Assembly: GCF_003031405.1 (NCBI RefSeq)
Contig: NZ_CP020469.1
Location: forward strand, 1,798,001-1,862,000
DNA length: 64,000 nt
DNA from: Halomonas sp. 'Soap Lake #6'
GTDB taxonomy: Bacteria; Pseudomonadota; Gammaproteobacteria; Pseudomonadales; Halomonadaceae
Reading direction: 5' to 3'
Part shown: in pieces, positions 20,764 to 29,316 of the stretch
Layout: each line of letters opens with the position of its first letter
Position numbering within the stretch: the stretch's first letter is position 1
Made by a program: the position numbers and the translations under genes
Notes under the pieces: generated by a model
What the model saw: the letters and a program-made list of their open reading frames with translations, nothing else
What the model was told of the DNA's origin: nothing
Database searches by the model: none

Positions 20764-22488
20764 TCACTGCGGTAGCGGGTTATGCATTCCAGTATCAGTA
20801 ATTAGCCGGCCTTCATCAAGCTGCCAATAAAACTCAACACCAGGTAAAAGCGAGACATCATCTACTTGATGAACAAAGTAAATCACTGTTTTATTGCCAA
20901 GCCATTGATCTAATGCATGGGCAATATGCTGTGCTGTTTGCGCATCAACACCCGCAAACGGCTCATCCAACAACACCATATGTGGACTGCGCAAAAATAA
21001 GCGCGCCAAAGCAACCCGCCTTGCTTGTCCACCGGAAAGCTGTTGCCCCTTCTCCCCCACCGGAGTATCCAGCTTTTGCGGTTGCCGCTGAGCCCAGTCG
21101 CTAAGTGCAACCTGAGCTAGCGCACTCCATAGCTGCTCATCGTTCGCATCGGGGTTAGCAATACGTAAGTTTTCTGCTAGAGAACCATCGAACAAATCCA
21201 CCTGTTGCGACAGCATGGCGAAGTTCGCTGCGCGGCTATCGGCCAATACCTCAAACGGGGCACAACCGGATATGCTAATTTCACCGCTAGTAGGGGAAAT
21301 ACGCCCCATCAGTAGTTGCGCCAGCGTCGATTTACCCGCTCCAGAAACCCCAGTAATAACTGCTCGTTTCGTGGAAGGAAGGGTCAATGAAATCGCATTG
21401 ATGGCAGGCTCAAGCATGTCCGGATAGCGAAATGAAACGTTGCTGAGGCTAACAGAGTGCCCACAAAGAGAGGTAGGAAAGGCAATTTTTCCAATGTTTG
21501 CGGGGCTCGATGAGAGGGTATTGAGCCGTTTGACAGCAGCGTGGCTAGCCCCTAATTTTATAAAGGCTGCCGGAAGCACACTAAAGGCTTCATTTACACC
21601 TAATAAAATTAACACTGCCATCACTAGGACTGGCCCACTTACATGTGACTCTAGCATGGCTACACTGCCCACCCACAGTACGCTTATCACTAGCATGCTT
21701 GTGACCAAAGAAACCGTCGCATTACCAAGCGCAGTTTTAAACATTAAACGTCGCTGATTCACCGCGGCATGCACTTCCTGGCAGAAAATCTTCTGCTGAT
21801 GCCAAGCACTGGTCTGATAACTCATTAGCTCTGCGGAGGCCTGCACTTGATCGAGTACTAAGTGGCGCAATTCCCTTTGATCGCTAGTCTGCTGATAGCT
21901 ATTAGCGAACCCGAGCTTGGCAGAGCCTAACGTGATCATTAGCCACAGCACCCCAAGCGTAACCAGAACAATGATGGCTACTCCTGGCATCCAAATAGCT
22001 ATAAAAGCTGGCACAGCCAGAACGCATAGCAAAGCGACTACCGGAGGCATTAGTAGACGCAGGTAGAGATTATCCAGTGTATCAATATCTGCGGTGAGGC
22101 GGCTCAACCAGTCACTGGCCCGGCTACGGCGCAAGCTAGTATCATCTAGATGCGTTAAGTAGCCAAAAACACGAAAGCGCAAGTCCGCCAATAGCGTTAA
22201 TACCGTATTGTGGTTATATAGGCGCTCAACATAACGCGCAACCGTTCGCAACAATGCAAAAAAACGAATACCACCACCTGGCACGTAAATATCTAGAGAA
22301 GACGGCAAGCCTGCGGCTAACGCGATACCTGCAAGCGCGCAGGCAGTAATAAACCACCCCGATAAACCCAATAGCGATAATCCCGCTATGAGCGTTACCC
22401 ATATGAGGATCGCCCCTAATAGAAAACGCTGTCGACGGCGTAGTAAAAGCATTAGCCAAGGCTTGAAATCTTGGTAGGCTTGCTTCAC
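20764..22488 (-). CDS. cydC: ABC exporter subunit CydC (heme/thiol, cytochrome bd assembly)
   Basis: CydC pairs with CydD as a heterodimeric ABC exporter needed for cytochrome bd assembly. The 574-residue product has six predicted membrane segments followed by an ATPase domain with Walker A GVSGAGKST, signature LSGGQARR and Walker B MVLLDEPFAG. The GTG start at 22488 overlaps the cydD stop (GTGA), so translation is coupled. The order in transcription is cydA, cydB, cydD, cydC. Confidence 0.93.
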   Translation of the reverse strand: MKQAYQDFKPWLMLLLRRRQRFLLGAILIWVTLIAGLSLLGLSGWFITACALAGIALAAGLPSSLDIYVPGGGIRFFALLRTVARYVERLYNHNTVLTLLADLRFRVFGYLTHLDDTSLRRSRASDWLSRLTADIDTLDNLYLRLLMPPVVALLCVLAVPAFIAIWMPGVAIIVLVTLGVLWLMITLGSAKLGFANSYQQTSDQRELRHLVLDQVQASAELMSYQTSAWHQQKIFCQEVHAAVNQRRLMFKTALGNATVSLVTSMLVISVLWVGSVAMLESHVSGPVLVMAVLILLGVNEAFSVLPAAFIKLGASHAAVKRLNTLSSSPANIGKIAFPTSLCGHSVSLSNVSFRYPDMLEPAINAISLTLPSTKRAVITGVSGAGKSTLAQLLMGRISPTSGEISISGCAPFEVLADSRAANFAMLSQQVDLFDGSLAENLRIANPDANDEQLWSALAQVALSDWAQRQPQKLDTPVGEKGQQLSGGQARRVALARLFLRSPHMVLLDEPFAGVDAQTAQHIAHALDQWLGNKTVIYFVHQVDDVSLLPGVEFYWQLDEGRLITDTGMHNPLPQ

Positions 22489-24161
22489 GGGGCCACCTCT
22501 TTGAGTTTGCCCATTTCACATATAAAGTGCCTATTGGCAACAGCAACGATTGCAGGGTGATGCGTCGCAACCACGAGCGTGCGTCCCTCTTTAGCCCACG
22601 ACAATAACGCCTGGATAACTACCTGTTCAGTTGATGCATCCAAGCTCGCTGTTGGCTCATCTAACAATATTAACGATGCTGAACTCAGGTAAATGCGTGC
22701 AAGGGCAAGGCGCTGGGCCTGCCCTCCTGATAGCCCAACACCCCGCTCACCAATGGCACTCTCAAGCCCGGCAGGCAATGCTGCTAATAGCTGCCCCAGC
22801 CCAGCCTGCTGCAATGCATGAATCATGGATTCAGCATCTGCAGTTGGGCTAGCTAACCGCAGATTATCTGCCAAACTGCCCTGAATAATGCAGGGATTTT
22901 GATCAAGCCACGCCACTTTTGAAGCTTCTCGACGATAGGCACCACTAAGGGGAGCCATAAAGCCTGCCAACACTGCCAAGAGCGATGACTTACCACTGCC
23001 CGACTCCCCCGTAACAGCAACAACGTCACCATCAAAAATCGAAACGTTTACTGCCTGAAGCGCCAGCCCTCGGCCTGAATAACCTATGCTTGCGTTTGCA
23101 AGCTCACACACTGCACCTGGCTCCAGTGGCTTTGCCAAGTGGTCAGGCACCAAGCTCGGTTCGTTATAAATAACAACCACGCTTTCAGCAGCACCTAGTG
23201 CTGCCGCACGATCATGATAGTGCTGGGAAAGCGTACGTAAAGGCTGGAAAAACTCAGGCGCCAACAAGAGGACGGCCAGGCCACTAAATAGCGTAAGCGA
23301 CGGTGATGGACCGTAATCGATATAGCCCAGCAGGCCAAAACCTACATACATAGCAACAACGGCGATCGCTACTGACGCAAAAAACTCAAGCACTGCGGAG
23401 GATAAAAATGCCAACCGTAAGGTACGCATACTTAAGCGGCGATACTCATCAGTGGCATACCACACCGTTCGCTGCGCAGATTGAGTATGGCCAAAAAGTT
23501 GCAGCGTCGTCATGCCGCGTACGCGATCTATGAAGTGTGCGGATAAACGAGAGACGGCTTTGAACTGGTCTTGATTCAAACGCTCGGCCCCCATGCCCAC
23601 TAAAGCCATAAAGAGAGGGATAAGCGGTGCTGACAGAAACAAAAAAATGGCGACTAAGTAGTCCAGCCACCCCACTACACAGACAATAATTAGCGGTAAG
23701 GCCACCACAATGCGCAGTTGAGGGTAGAAACGAGCAAAGTAGCCATCCAGCGCATCGACATGCTCAACCACTTGGGTAGCCAGCGCGCCACTTTGTTGCT
23801 GCGTTAACCAGACAGGGCCAAGCTCAGCAATTTTAGATAGGAGTTCGGCCCTCGCAAACAAACGAATCCGTAGGCTAGCCTCAGCACTCAACACCTCCTG
23901 CGCTGATTGAAAAACTGCGCGAAGCCCTACTGCAGCAGCTAGTGCTAAAAATAGTGGCACAAACTCTGCTGGCGAACGGTCATGAACCACTAACTGCTCG
24001 ATCAGCCAAGCTAGCCCCACCACTAGGACAACCGTTTGAACTCCCGCCAAAACGCCACACACTGCCGCACCGGTTAGCCTTTTTTGCTCGCGCTTTGCAA
24101 GCGAAGAGAGCCAACGGCGCGGCGTTATGGGTATCACCTCATTTTGATGACAAGCAGGCAT
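22485..24161 (-). CDS. cydD: ABC exporter subunit CydD
   Basis: The partner of CydC, about 558 residues, with an N-terminal membrane domain and an ATPase domain showing GESGSGKSS, LSGGQAQRLA and LILLDEPTASLD. The frame is open further upstream into cydB, but ATG 24161 lies four bases after the cydB stop and gives an N-terminus of normal family length, so I use it. The ribosome site is weak, which suggests coupling to cydB translation. Confidence 0.92.
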   Translation of the reverse strand: MPACHQNEVIPITPRRWLSSLAKREQKRLTGAAVCGVLAGVQTVVLVVGLAWLIEQLVVHDRSPAEFVPLFLALAAAVGLRAVFQSAQEVLSAEASLRIRLFARAELLSKIAELGPVWLTQQQSGALATQVVEHVDALDGYFARFYPQLRIVVALPLIIVCVVGWLDYLVAIFLFLSAPLIPLFMALVGMGAERLNQDQFKAVSRLSAHFIDRVRGMTTLQLFGHTQSAQRTVWYATDEYRRLSMRTLRLAFLSSAVLEFFASVAIAVVAMYVGFGLLGYIDYGPSPSLTLFSGLAVLLLAPEFFQPLRTLSQHYHDRAAALGAAESVVVIYNEPSLVPDHLAKPLEPGAVCELANASIGYSGRGLALQAVNVSIFDGDVVAVTGESGSGKSSLLAVLAGFMAPLSGAYRREASKVAWLDQNPCIIQGSLADNLRLASPTADAESMIHALQQAGLGQLLAALPAGLESAIGERGVGLSGGQAQRLALARIYLSSASLILLDEPTASLDASTEQVVIQALLSWAKEGRTLVVATHHPAIVAVANRHFICEMGKLKEVAP

Positions 24162-24165
24162 ACGC

Positions 24166-25167
24166 TCAGTGATACCCGTCACCAACCCGCACCTTGCCGC
24201 GGAATACCCAGTACGTCCAGGCGGTATAAGTGAGAATGATAGGAATGACGAATAACACGCCAATCAATAAGAAAAGCTGTGACTCCGGCGCAGATGCGGC
24301 ATCCCAAAGTGTGTAGTTAGGGGGCACAATCACAGGCCACTTACTAACAATCAAACCCAGGTAGGTGAAAACATAGATACCGATGGTAGCTAGGAACGGT
24401 ACGCCCTCACGCCGCGTTTTCACCGAGCGATAGACAATAAAAGCACAGGCAAGCGCCAGGAATGGGAAGATCCATATAAGCTGAATATTACCAAACCAAC
24501 GCTCCCACACCAGCGGGTTCACAAACGGCGTCCATATACTAATAATCCCAAAAACGAGCAGCACAAGCGCCAGTAACATGGGAGTAATCTTATAAGCCCA
24601 ATCTTGAATATGCCCCTCGGACTTCAGAATCAGCCAAGTCGCCCCAAGCAAAGCATAACCCGCCATTAGGCCAAGACCAGTTAATATAGAAAATGGTGTC
24701 AGCCAGTCGAATGGACCGCCCACATAGGCGAAATTTTCAACGGGGAAGCCCTGAATATAGGCTCCTACTACCGCCCCTTGGGCAAAGGCAGCAATCGCAG
24801 ATCCCCAGCAAAATGCTCGGTTCCACCAGCGACGGTTACGGCGCGACTTAAAACGAAACTCAAAGGCAACACCGCGGAAAATCAACCCCGCCAACATTAG
24901 AAAAACGCCAATATAAAGTGCTGGCAGAAACACCGAGTAGACCAGCGGGAAGGCGCCCAACAAACCTGCCCCCCCAAGCACTAGCCAGGTCTCATTACCA
25001 TCCCAGACAGGCGCCACAGAATTCATCATGACGTCGCGAGCATCTTCATCAGGAGCAAATGGGTACAGTATCCCAAGCCCCAGATCAAACCCATCCATCA
25101 GTACGTACATCATGATGCCAAAGCCGATGATGAACGCCCATATTAGCGTTAAATCAAACATTTCCAT
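24166..25167 (-). CDS. cydB: Cytochrome bd-type ubiquinol oxidase subunit II
   Basis: CydB is the second membrane subunit of the bd-type oxygen reductase. The 333-residue protein is largely transmembrane, with the family motifs MDGFDLGLGILYPF, WDGNETWLV and GGAGLLGAFP near the N-terminus. The length and sequence fit the CioB group. Its start lies two bases after the cydA stop, on the same transcript. Confidence 0.94.
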   Translation of the reverse strand: MEMFDLTLIWAFIIGFGIMMYVLMDGFDLGLGILYPFAPDEDARDVMMNSVAPVWDGNETWLVLGGAGLLGAFPLVYSVFLPALYIGVFLMLAGLIFRGVAFEFRFKSRRNRRWWNRAFCWGSAIAAFAQGAVVGAYIQGFPVENFAYVGGPFDWLTPFSILTGLGLMAGYALLGATWLILKSEGHIQDWAYKITPMLLALVLLVFGIISIWTPFVNPLVWERWFGNIQLIWIFPFLALACAFIVYRSVKTRREGVPFLATIGIYVFTYLGLIVSKWPVIVPPNYTLWDAASAPESQLFLLIGVLFVIPIILTYTAWTYWVFRGKVRVGDGYH

Positions 25168-25169
25168 GT

Positions 25170-26585
25170 TTAGCTCCTGACTGGATCAACGTCATCATCA
25201 AAAGGGGTATGCGTTGCAGAAAGCGGACGCATGGGACGGTGGAAGTTATCACCCACTGTTTCACGCTCTTCTTCTGGCAACATACCATTGCGTACGACAC
25301 GCGTGAGGTAGTAAACGCCTGCATAAAACACTACCCCGTAAACCAATATGTAACCAATTAAGGTAAATAACGCCATGGAGCCGGTTAGTGAGGGTGTTAA
25401 GCCCTCCGCATGGGTCATCATGCCGTATACCAACCAGGGCGCACGGCCAGTTTCAGTGACGATCCAGCCTGCCAAGACCGCGACAAACGGCATGGCAATC
25501 ATACCTACCAGCGATTTTAGAAATAATGGCTGCTGATAGATGCGCCCTTTGCGACGTAAAATCAGACCTGTCAACGAAACCGCAATCATCAATAAGCCAA
25601 TTCCAACCATTACCCTAAAGGCCCAAAAAACAATCAATACGGGTGGCTGCTCTTCCGGCGGTGCTTCACTAATTCCCGGTATCTCACCATCGGGCGAGTG
25701 GGTCAAAATAATGCTCGCTAAGTTAGGGATGCCGAACGCAAAGTGATTGGTTTGCGCTTCTTGATCGGGTATCGCAAATAACAGTAGCGGCACATTAGTC
25801 GATGTTTCCCAGTGCCCTTCCATTGCGGCGACCTTTGTAGGCTGGTGCTCCAATGTGTTCAGACCATGAAAGTCACCGATAACGGCTTGAATCGGCGCCA
25901 AGAACAACAGTAACCAAAGGCACATTGACAGTGCACGTCGATTCGCTTCTGGGTCTCGATCACGGAGCAAGAACCATGCACTCACTCCCGCCACAACAAA
26001 GCCGCCCGTCAGAAAGGAAGCTACAGCCATGTGCAGGAAGCGATAAGGGAAAGAGGGATTAAAAATCGCTTCGGTCCACGAAATAATATGGAAGCGATTA
26101 TCGATTAACTCTACCCCTGCTGGCGTGTGCATCCAACTGTTCGCCGAAAGGATCCAGAATGAAGAGATAAATGTACCGATGGCCACCATGATGGCAGCAA
26201 ATAGATGCACTCCCTGGGGTACTTTTCCACGACCAAATAGAAGCACGCCAAGAAAAGCGGCCTCTAAAAAGAAAGCGGTGACCACCTCATAACTAAGGAC
26301 GGGCCCAAGAAAATTTGATGCTGCTTGGGAGAAATTGCTCCAGTTAGTTCCAAATTGGAAAGACATCACGATGCCTGATACCACGCCCATACCAAAGACA
26401 ACGGCAAACACCTTTGTCCAGAATAGAGCGAGACGATCCCAGGCAGGGTTCTCGGTCTTATAAAACAGGCCATGAAGTAGCGCTATATAGGACGCTAAGC
26501 CGATCGTAAAGACAGGGAAAATCGCATGAAACGATACAACGAATGCAAACTGCAATCGCGATAACAACAGGGGATCAAGTTCCAT
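25170..26585 (-). CDS. cydA: Cytochrome bd-type ubiquinol oxidase subunit I (CioA type)
   Basis: CydA carries the hemes and quinol site of the terminal oxidase. The 471-residue product starts with the conserved SRLQFAF region with heme ligand His20 and contains ETGRAPW, part of the GWxxxExGRxPW signature. It is about 50 residues shorter than Escherichia coli CydA, meaning a short Q-loop typical of cyanide-insensitive CioA oxidases. A good ribosome site (AGGAG) precedes ATG 26585. It is the first gene of the block, and its promoter must lie in 26586-26823. Confidence 0.95.
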   Translation of the reverse strand: MELDPLLLSRLQFAFVVSFHAIFPVFTIGLASYIALLHGLFYKTENPAWDRLALFWTKVFAVVFGMGVVSGIVMSFQFGTNWSNFSQAASNFLGPVLSYEVVTAFFLEAAFLGVLLFGRGKVPQGVHLFAAIMVAIGTFISSFWILSANSWMHTPAGVELIDNRFHIISWTEAIFNPSFPYRFLHMAVASFLTGGFVVAGVSAWFLLRDRDPEANRRALSMCLWLLLFLAPIQAVIGDFHGLNTLEHQPTKVAAMEGHWETSTNVPLLLFAIPDQEAQTNHFAFGIPNLASIILTHSPDGEIPGISEAPPEEQPPVLIVFWAFRVMVGIGLLMIAVSLTGLILRRKGRIYQQPLFLKSLVGMIAMPFVAVLAGWIVTETGRAPWLVYGMMTHAEGLTPSLTGSMALFTLIGYILVYGVVFYAGVYYLTRVVRNGMLPEEERETVGDNFHRPMRPLSATHTPFDDDVDPVRS

Positions 26586-26690
26586 TTCACTCTCCTAAGA
26601 CATGAATCGGTTTCCCATCTATGGGTTAACACAAGCTTAGTTGAGCCTTTAGGGGCGCGACATTTTAGTTATAAGCACTAAGCCTATTTT

Positions 26691-26718
26691 TTGATTGCTC
26701 ATGAACCGTTGCAATCAA
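26691..26718. repeat. Inverted repeat upstream of cydA
   Basis: TTGATTGC (26691-26698) is repeated in reverse complement as GCAATCAA (26711-26718) with a 12-base centre, about 110 bases before cydA. It could be an operator. It is not an FNR/ANR site, which needs TTGAT and ATCAA only four bases apart. Confidence 0.4.
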
Positions 26719-26823
26719 CTTAAATTGGACAGCCATCATATAACATCAGCTGACCGTCCAAGATGTGTCGCATTGACGCATATCTTCAGTGAGTTAGGAG
26801 AGCAGTGAATTAAGAATAGTGAA

Positions 26824-27798
26824 TTAAGAGAGTAGTACCAAACTCACCAGATAACCTGTGTACGCTATAAATAACGAGAACAACACCCCGCCCTCAACAC
26901 GGTTAATACGACGTGGGCGCCCTCGCCAAGAGAAGGCGAATAGCACCATTAGAAGTGTCATAACGGTCATAACACTCCAGTCCCGCACCAATACTTCGCG
27001 CCCCACTTCAATAGGATGAATAACCCCTGCCAACCCAACAACTGCCAAGCTATTGAACAAGTTGGATCCCACTACATTCCCCAGCACCATGTCATGCTCT
27101 TTACGGCGTAGAGCACTGATAGAGGAAGCCAGCTCAGGCAAGGAAGTGCCTATAGCCACCACCGTCAGCCCAATAATGAGATCACTGACACCAAAGCCAA
27201 CCGCAATCTCAACGGCTCCCCATACCAATAAGCGTGAGCTAGCAATTAGCAGCACCAGGCCAACCAGGGTCCACATTATCGCCTTGCCGCGGGAAAGGGC
27301 TTTACTCTCTAACGTTTCAGCAACCTCACCCGTCAATGGATCGCCCTGCTGAGCACGGGAACGAACGATACTCACACCAATAAAAAGCACCAGTCCGCAA
27401 AGCAACAAAATGGACTCCCAGCGAGAGATCCAACCATCAAACAGCATGTAGCCAGTTAGCAGCATGATAACTACCAAGAGCGGCATCTCTTTGCGAATGA
27501 CATCTGAATGAACAGCCAATGGCGCTATCAGCGCTACAAAGCCCAGTACGAGGCCTATATTCGCAATGTTCGAGCCGTAAGCATTCCCCACCGCCAGCCC
27601 AGGGTTTCCCTGCATAGCGGCTAGCACTGACACAGTCATTTCGGGTGCCGATGTCCCAAAACCAATCACAAGCATGCCAATAAGCAGCGGCGAAAGCCCC
27701 AACCAATGTGAAGTGGCTGCCGCGCCGTCGATGAATTTTTCCGCGCTCCAAATTAAAAGAGCTAGCCCTACCAGCACCGCTATGCAGGCGAGTAACAT
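26824..27798 (-). CDS. Na+/Ca2+ exchanger-type antiporter (YrbG/CaxA family)
   Basis: A 324-residue inner-membrane protein built from two homologous halves of about five membrane segments. Each half has the family alpha repeat: GTSAPEMTVSVLAA with GNAYGSNIANI, and IGTSLPELASSISA with GNVVGSNLFNS. These Glu-containing loops form the ion site in sodium/calcium exchangers. The bacterial substrate is likely calcium with sodium or potassium, but this is by family only. ATG 27798 follows AAGGAA. Upstream it is divergent from pqiA. Confidence 0.9.
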   Translation of the reverse strand: MLLACIAVLVGLALLIWSAEKFIDGAAATSHWLGLSPLLIGMLVIGFGTSAPEMTVSVLAAMQGNPGLAVGNAYGSNIANIGLVLGFVALIAPLAVHSDVIRKEMPLLVVIMLLTGYMLFDGWISRWESILLLCGLVLFIGVSIVRSRAQQGDPLTGEVAETLESKALSRGKAIMWTLVGLVLLIASSRLLVWGAVEIAVGFGVSDLIIGLTVVAIGTSLPELASSISALRRKEHDMVLGNVVGSNLFNSLAVVGLAGVIHPIEVGREVLVRDWSVMTVMTLLMVLFAFSWRGRPRRINRVEGGVLFSLFIAYTGYLVSLVLLS

Positions 27799-27865
27799 TT
27801 CAGTTCCTTAATGACATGATGTTAGGCACTATCGCGGCTGCATCCTTGTCCAAGCTAGTGTATAC

Positions 27866-27900
27866 GTCAAGTACAGTTTTCTATCTACTTGACAGTCAAG
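27866..27900. promoter_or_regulatory. Half-site cluster and candidate promoter upstream of pqiA
   Basis: Three copies of the half-site GTCAAG/CTTGAC occur in 35 bases: GTCAAGTA at 27866, its complement TACTTGAC at 27886 and GTCAAG at 27895, the last two making the 13-base palindrome CTTGACAGTCAAG. Within it, TTGACA (27889) is a perfect -35 box with TATTGG 17 bases downstream as a possible -10. The regulator is unknown. Confidence 0.5.
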
Positions 27901-29316
27901 CGTATCCACCGTATTGGTTTTACTACTCAACGTACTGAGAACTTGCTGTTGCCCCATTTCTCATTAAAAAATCGCCCATCGGTGTCAGTTAACACACCGC
28001 TGGTTGACCGCACACCACCTGAGCTACGCGCTCAACGGAGACGGCTGCGCGCTTGCCATGAATGCGATTGGGTATCAGCACTACCCCCTCTTAACTCCGG
28101 GGAAAAAGCATCTTGCCCACGCTGCTCTCATACGCTGGTAAAACGCCACCGCTACCCCGCTCAACGCAGCATGGCATTAGCCATTTCAGCGCTTATTGCG
28201 TTACTGGTGGCGGTCTCGTTTCCCTTCGTTAGTTTCAGCATAGGGGGAGTGGGAAACCGAATTGAGCTTTCACAGACAGCGACTACCTTAATAGCTTTTC
28301 ATCAGCCCGTTGTCGCGATTGCAGTTATCATGACGATCATTGTGCTGCCTGCAGTTTATCTTATTGGAGTCATTTGGCTTCAGTACGGACTTTTAAGCGG
28401 CAGGCATATGTCATTTAGCCGTGACATTGCGCGATCACTGGCCCACTTAACTCCTTGGATGATGGCTGATGTATTCATTATTGGTGCGCTTGTCAGCCTC
28501 ATAAAAATAGCTGGTATGGCACAAATCGAGCTAGGCATTTCATTTTGGTCGTTTTGTATTTTTGCAGTGCTACTACTTATGACGACTCAGTCTCTGGATG
28601 CAGACTGGATGTGGTTCTCTTTGGAAGGCGAACCCCTCGCTCCAGAAGGAACGAAGACAGGCACAACCGGCTTTAGCCAAGGGGTAACGGGATGCCCTAC
28701 CTGCGGTTTAGTGAACCGGCTGTCACATAGCGGCGAAAAAAATCGCTGCGTCCGTTGTCATGAGAAGCTACATCAGCGATTACCACACAGTTTACAGCGT
28801 ACTTGGGCACTGCTATTTGCAGCCGCTGTCATGTATATCCCTGCTAACGTATATCCTATTATGACCACCACTAGCCTGGGACATGCCATGCCTTCTACCA
28901 TCATCGGCGGTGTGGTGCACTTATTGCAGATGGGCTCCTGGCCAGTAGCCCTGGTTATCTTTGTTGCTAGCGTTATCGTACCCGTGGGCAAGCTTATGGC
29001 CTTGACGTGGCTATGTCTTGTTATCAAGCGTAGCAATGAACTAAATGCCCAAAGCAGAACAAAGCTTTACAGAATCACAGAATTTATTGGTCGCTGGTCA
29101 ATGGTCGATGTCTTTGTTGTTGCCATACTGGTAGCACTGATACGGGCAGGCTCTCTGATGTCGATTACCCCGGGGCCAGCCGCACTCGCTTTTGGCTCAG
29201 TGGTTGTGCTCACTATGTTTGCTGCCATGACGTTTGACCCACGCTTGATTTGGGACGCCCCGCCTCCACGCTCTACTCGCCGTGAAACGGCCGCCAAGGA
29301 ACCTGTTGATGGCTAA
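27889..29316 (+). CDS. pqiA: Paraquat-inducible protein A family membrane protein PqiA
   Basis: PqiA is the inner-membrane partner of the MCE protein PqiB in lipid transport across the envelope. Two homologous halves are visible, each starting with a zinc-ribbon: CHEC...CPRC and CPTC...CVRC, followed by four predicted membrane segments. The stop and reading frame are secure, but the start is not: the longest frame begins at TTG 27889 without a ribosome site and lies inside a likely promoter, so the true start may be TTG 27943, TTG 27949 or GTG 27982. The 3' end overlaps pqiB by eight bases. Confidence 0.88.
   Translation: MTVKRIHRIGFTTQRTENLLLPHFSLKNRPSVSVNTPLVDRTPPELRAQRRRLRACHECDWVSALPPLNSGEKASCPRCSHTLVKRHRYPAQRSMALAISALIALLVAVSFPFVSFSIGGVGNRIELSQTATTLIAFHQPVVAIAVIMTIIVLPAVYLIGVIWLQYGLLSGRHMSFSRDIARSLAHLTPWMMADVFIIGALVSLIKIAGMAQIELGISFWSFCIFAVLLLMTTQSLDADWMWFSLEGEPLAPEGTKTGTTGFSQGVTGCPTCGLVNRLSHSGEKNRCVRCHEKLHQRLPHSLQRTWALLFAAAVMYIPANVYPIMTTTSLGHAMPSTIIGGVVHLLQMGSWPVALVIFVASVIVPVGKLMALTWLCLVIKRSNELNAQSRTKLYRITEFIGRWSMVDVFVVAILVALIRAGSLMSITPGPAALAFGSVVVLTMFAAMTFDPRLIWDAPPPRSTRRETAAKEPVDG

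Noticed and set aside
26586..26823. FNR/ANR box upstream of cydA
   Set aside because: TTGAT and ATCAA occur but are separated by 18 bases, not the four required for an FNR dimer.
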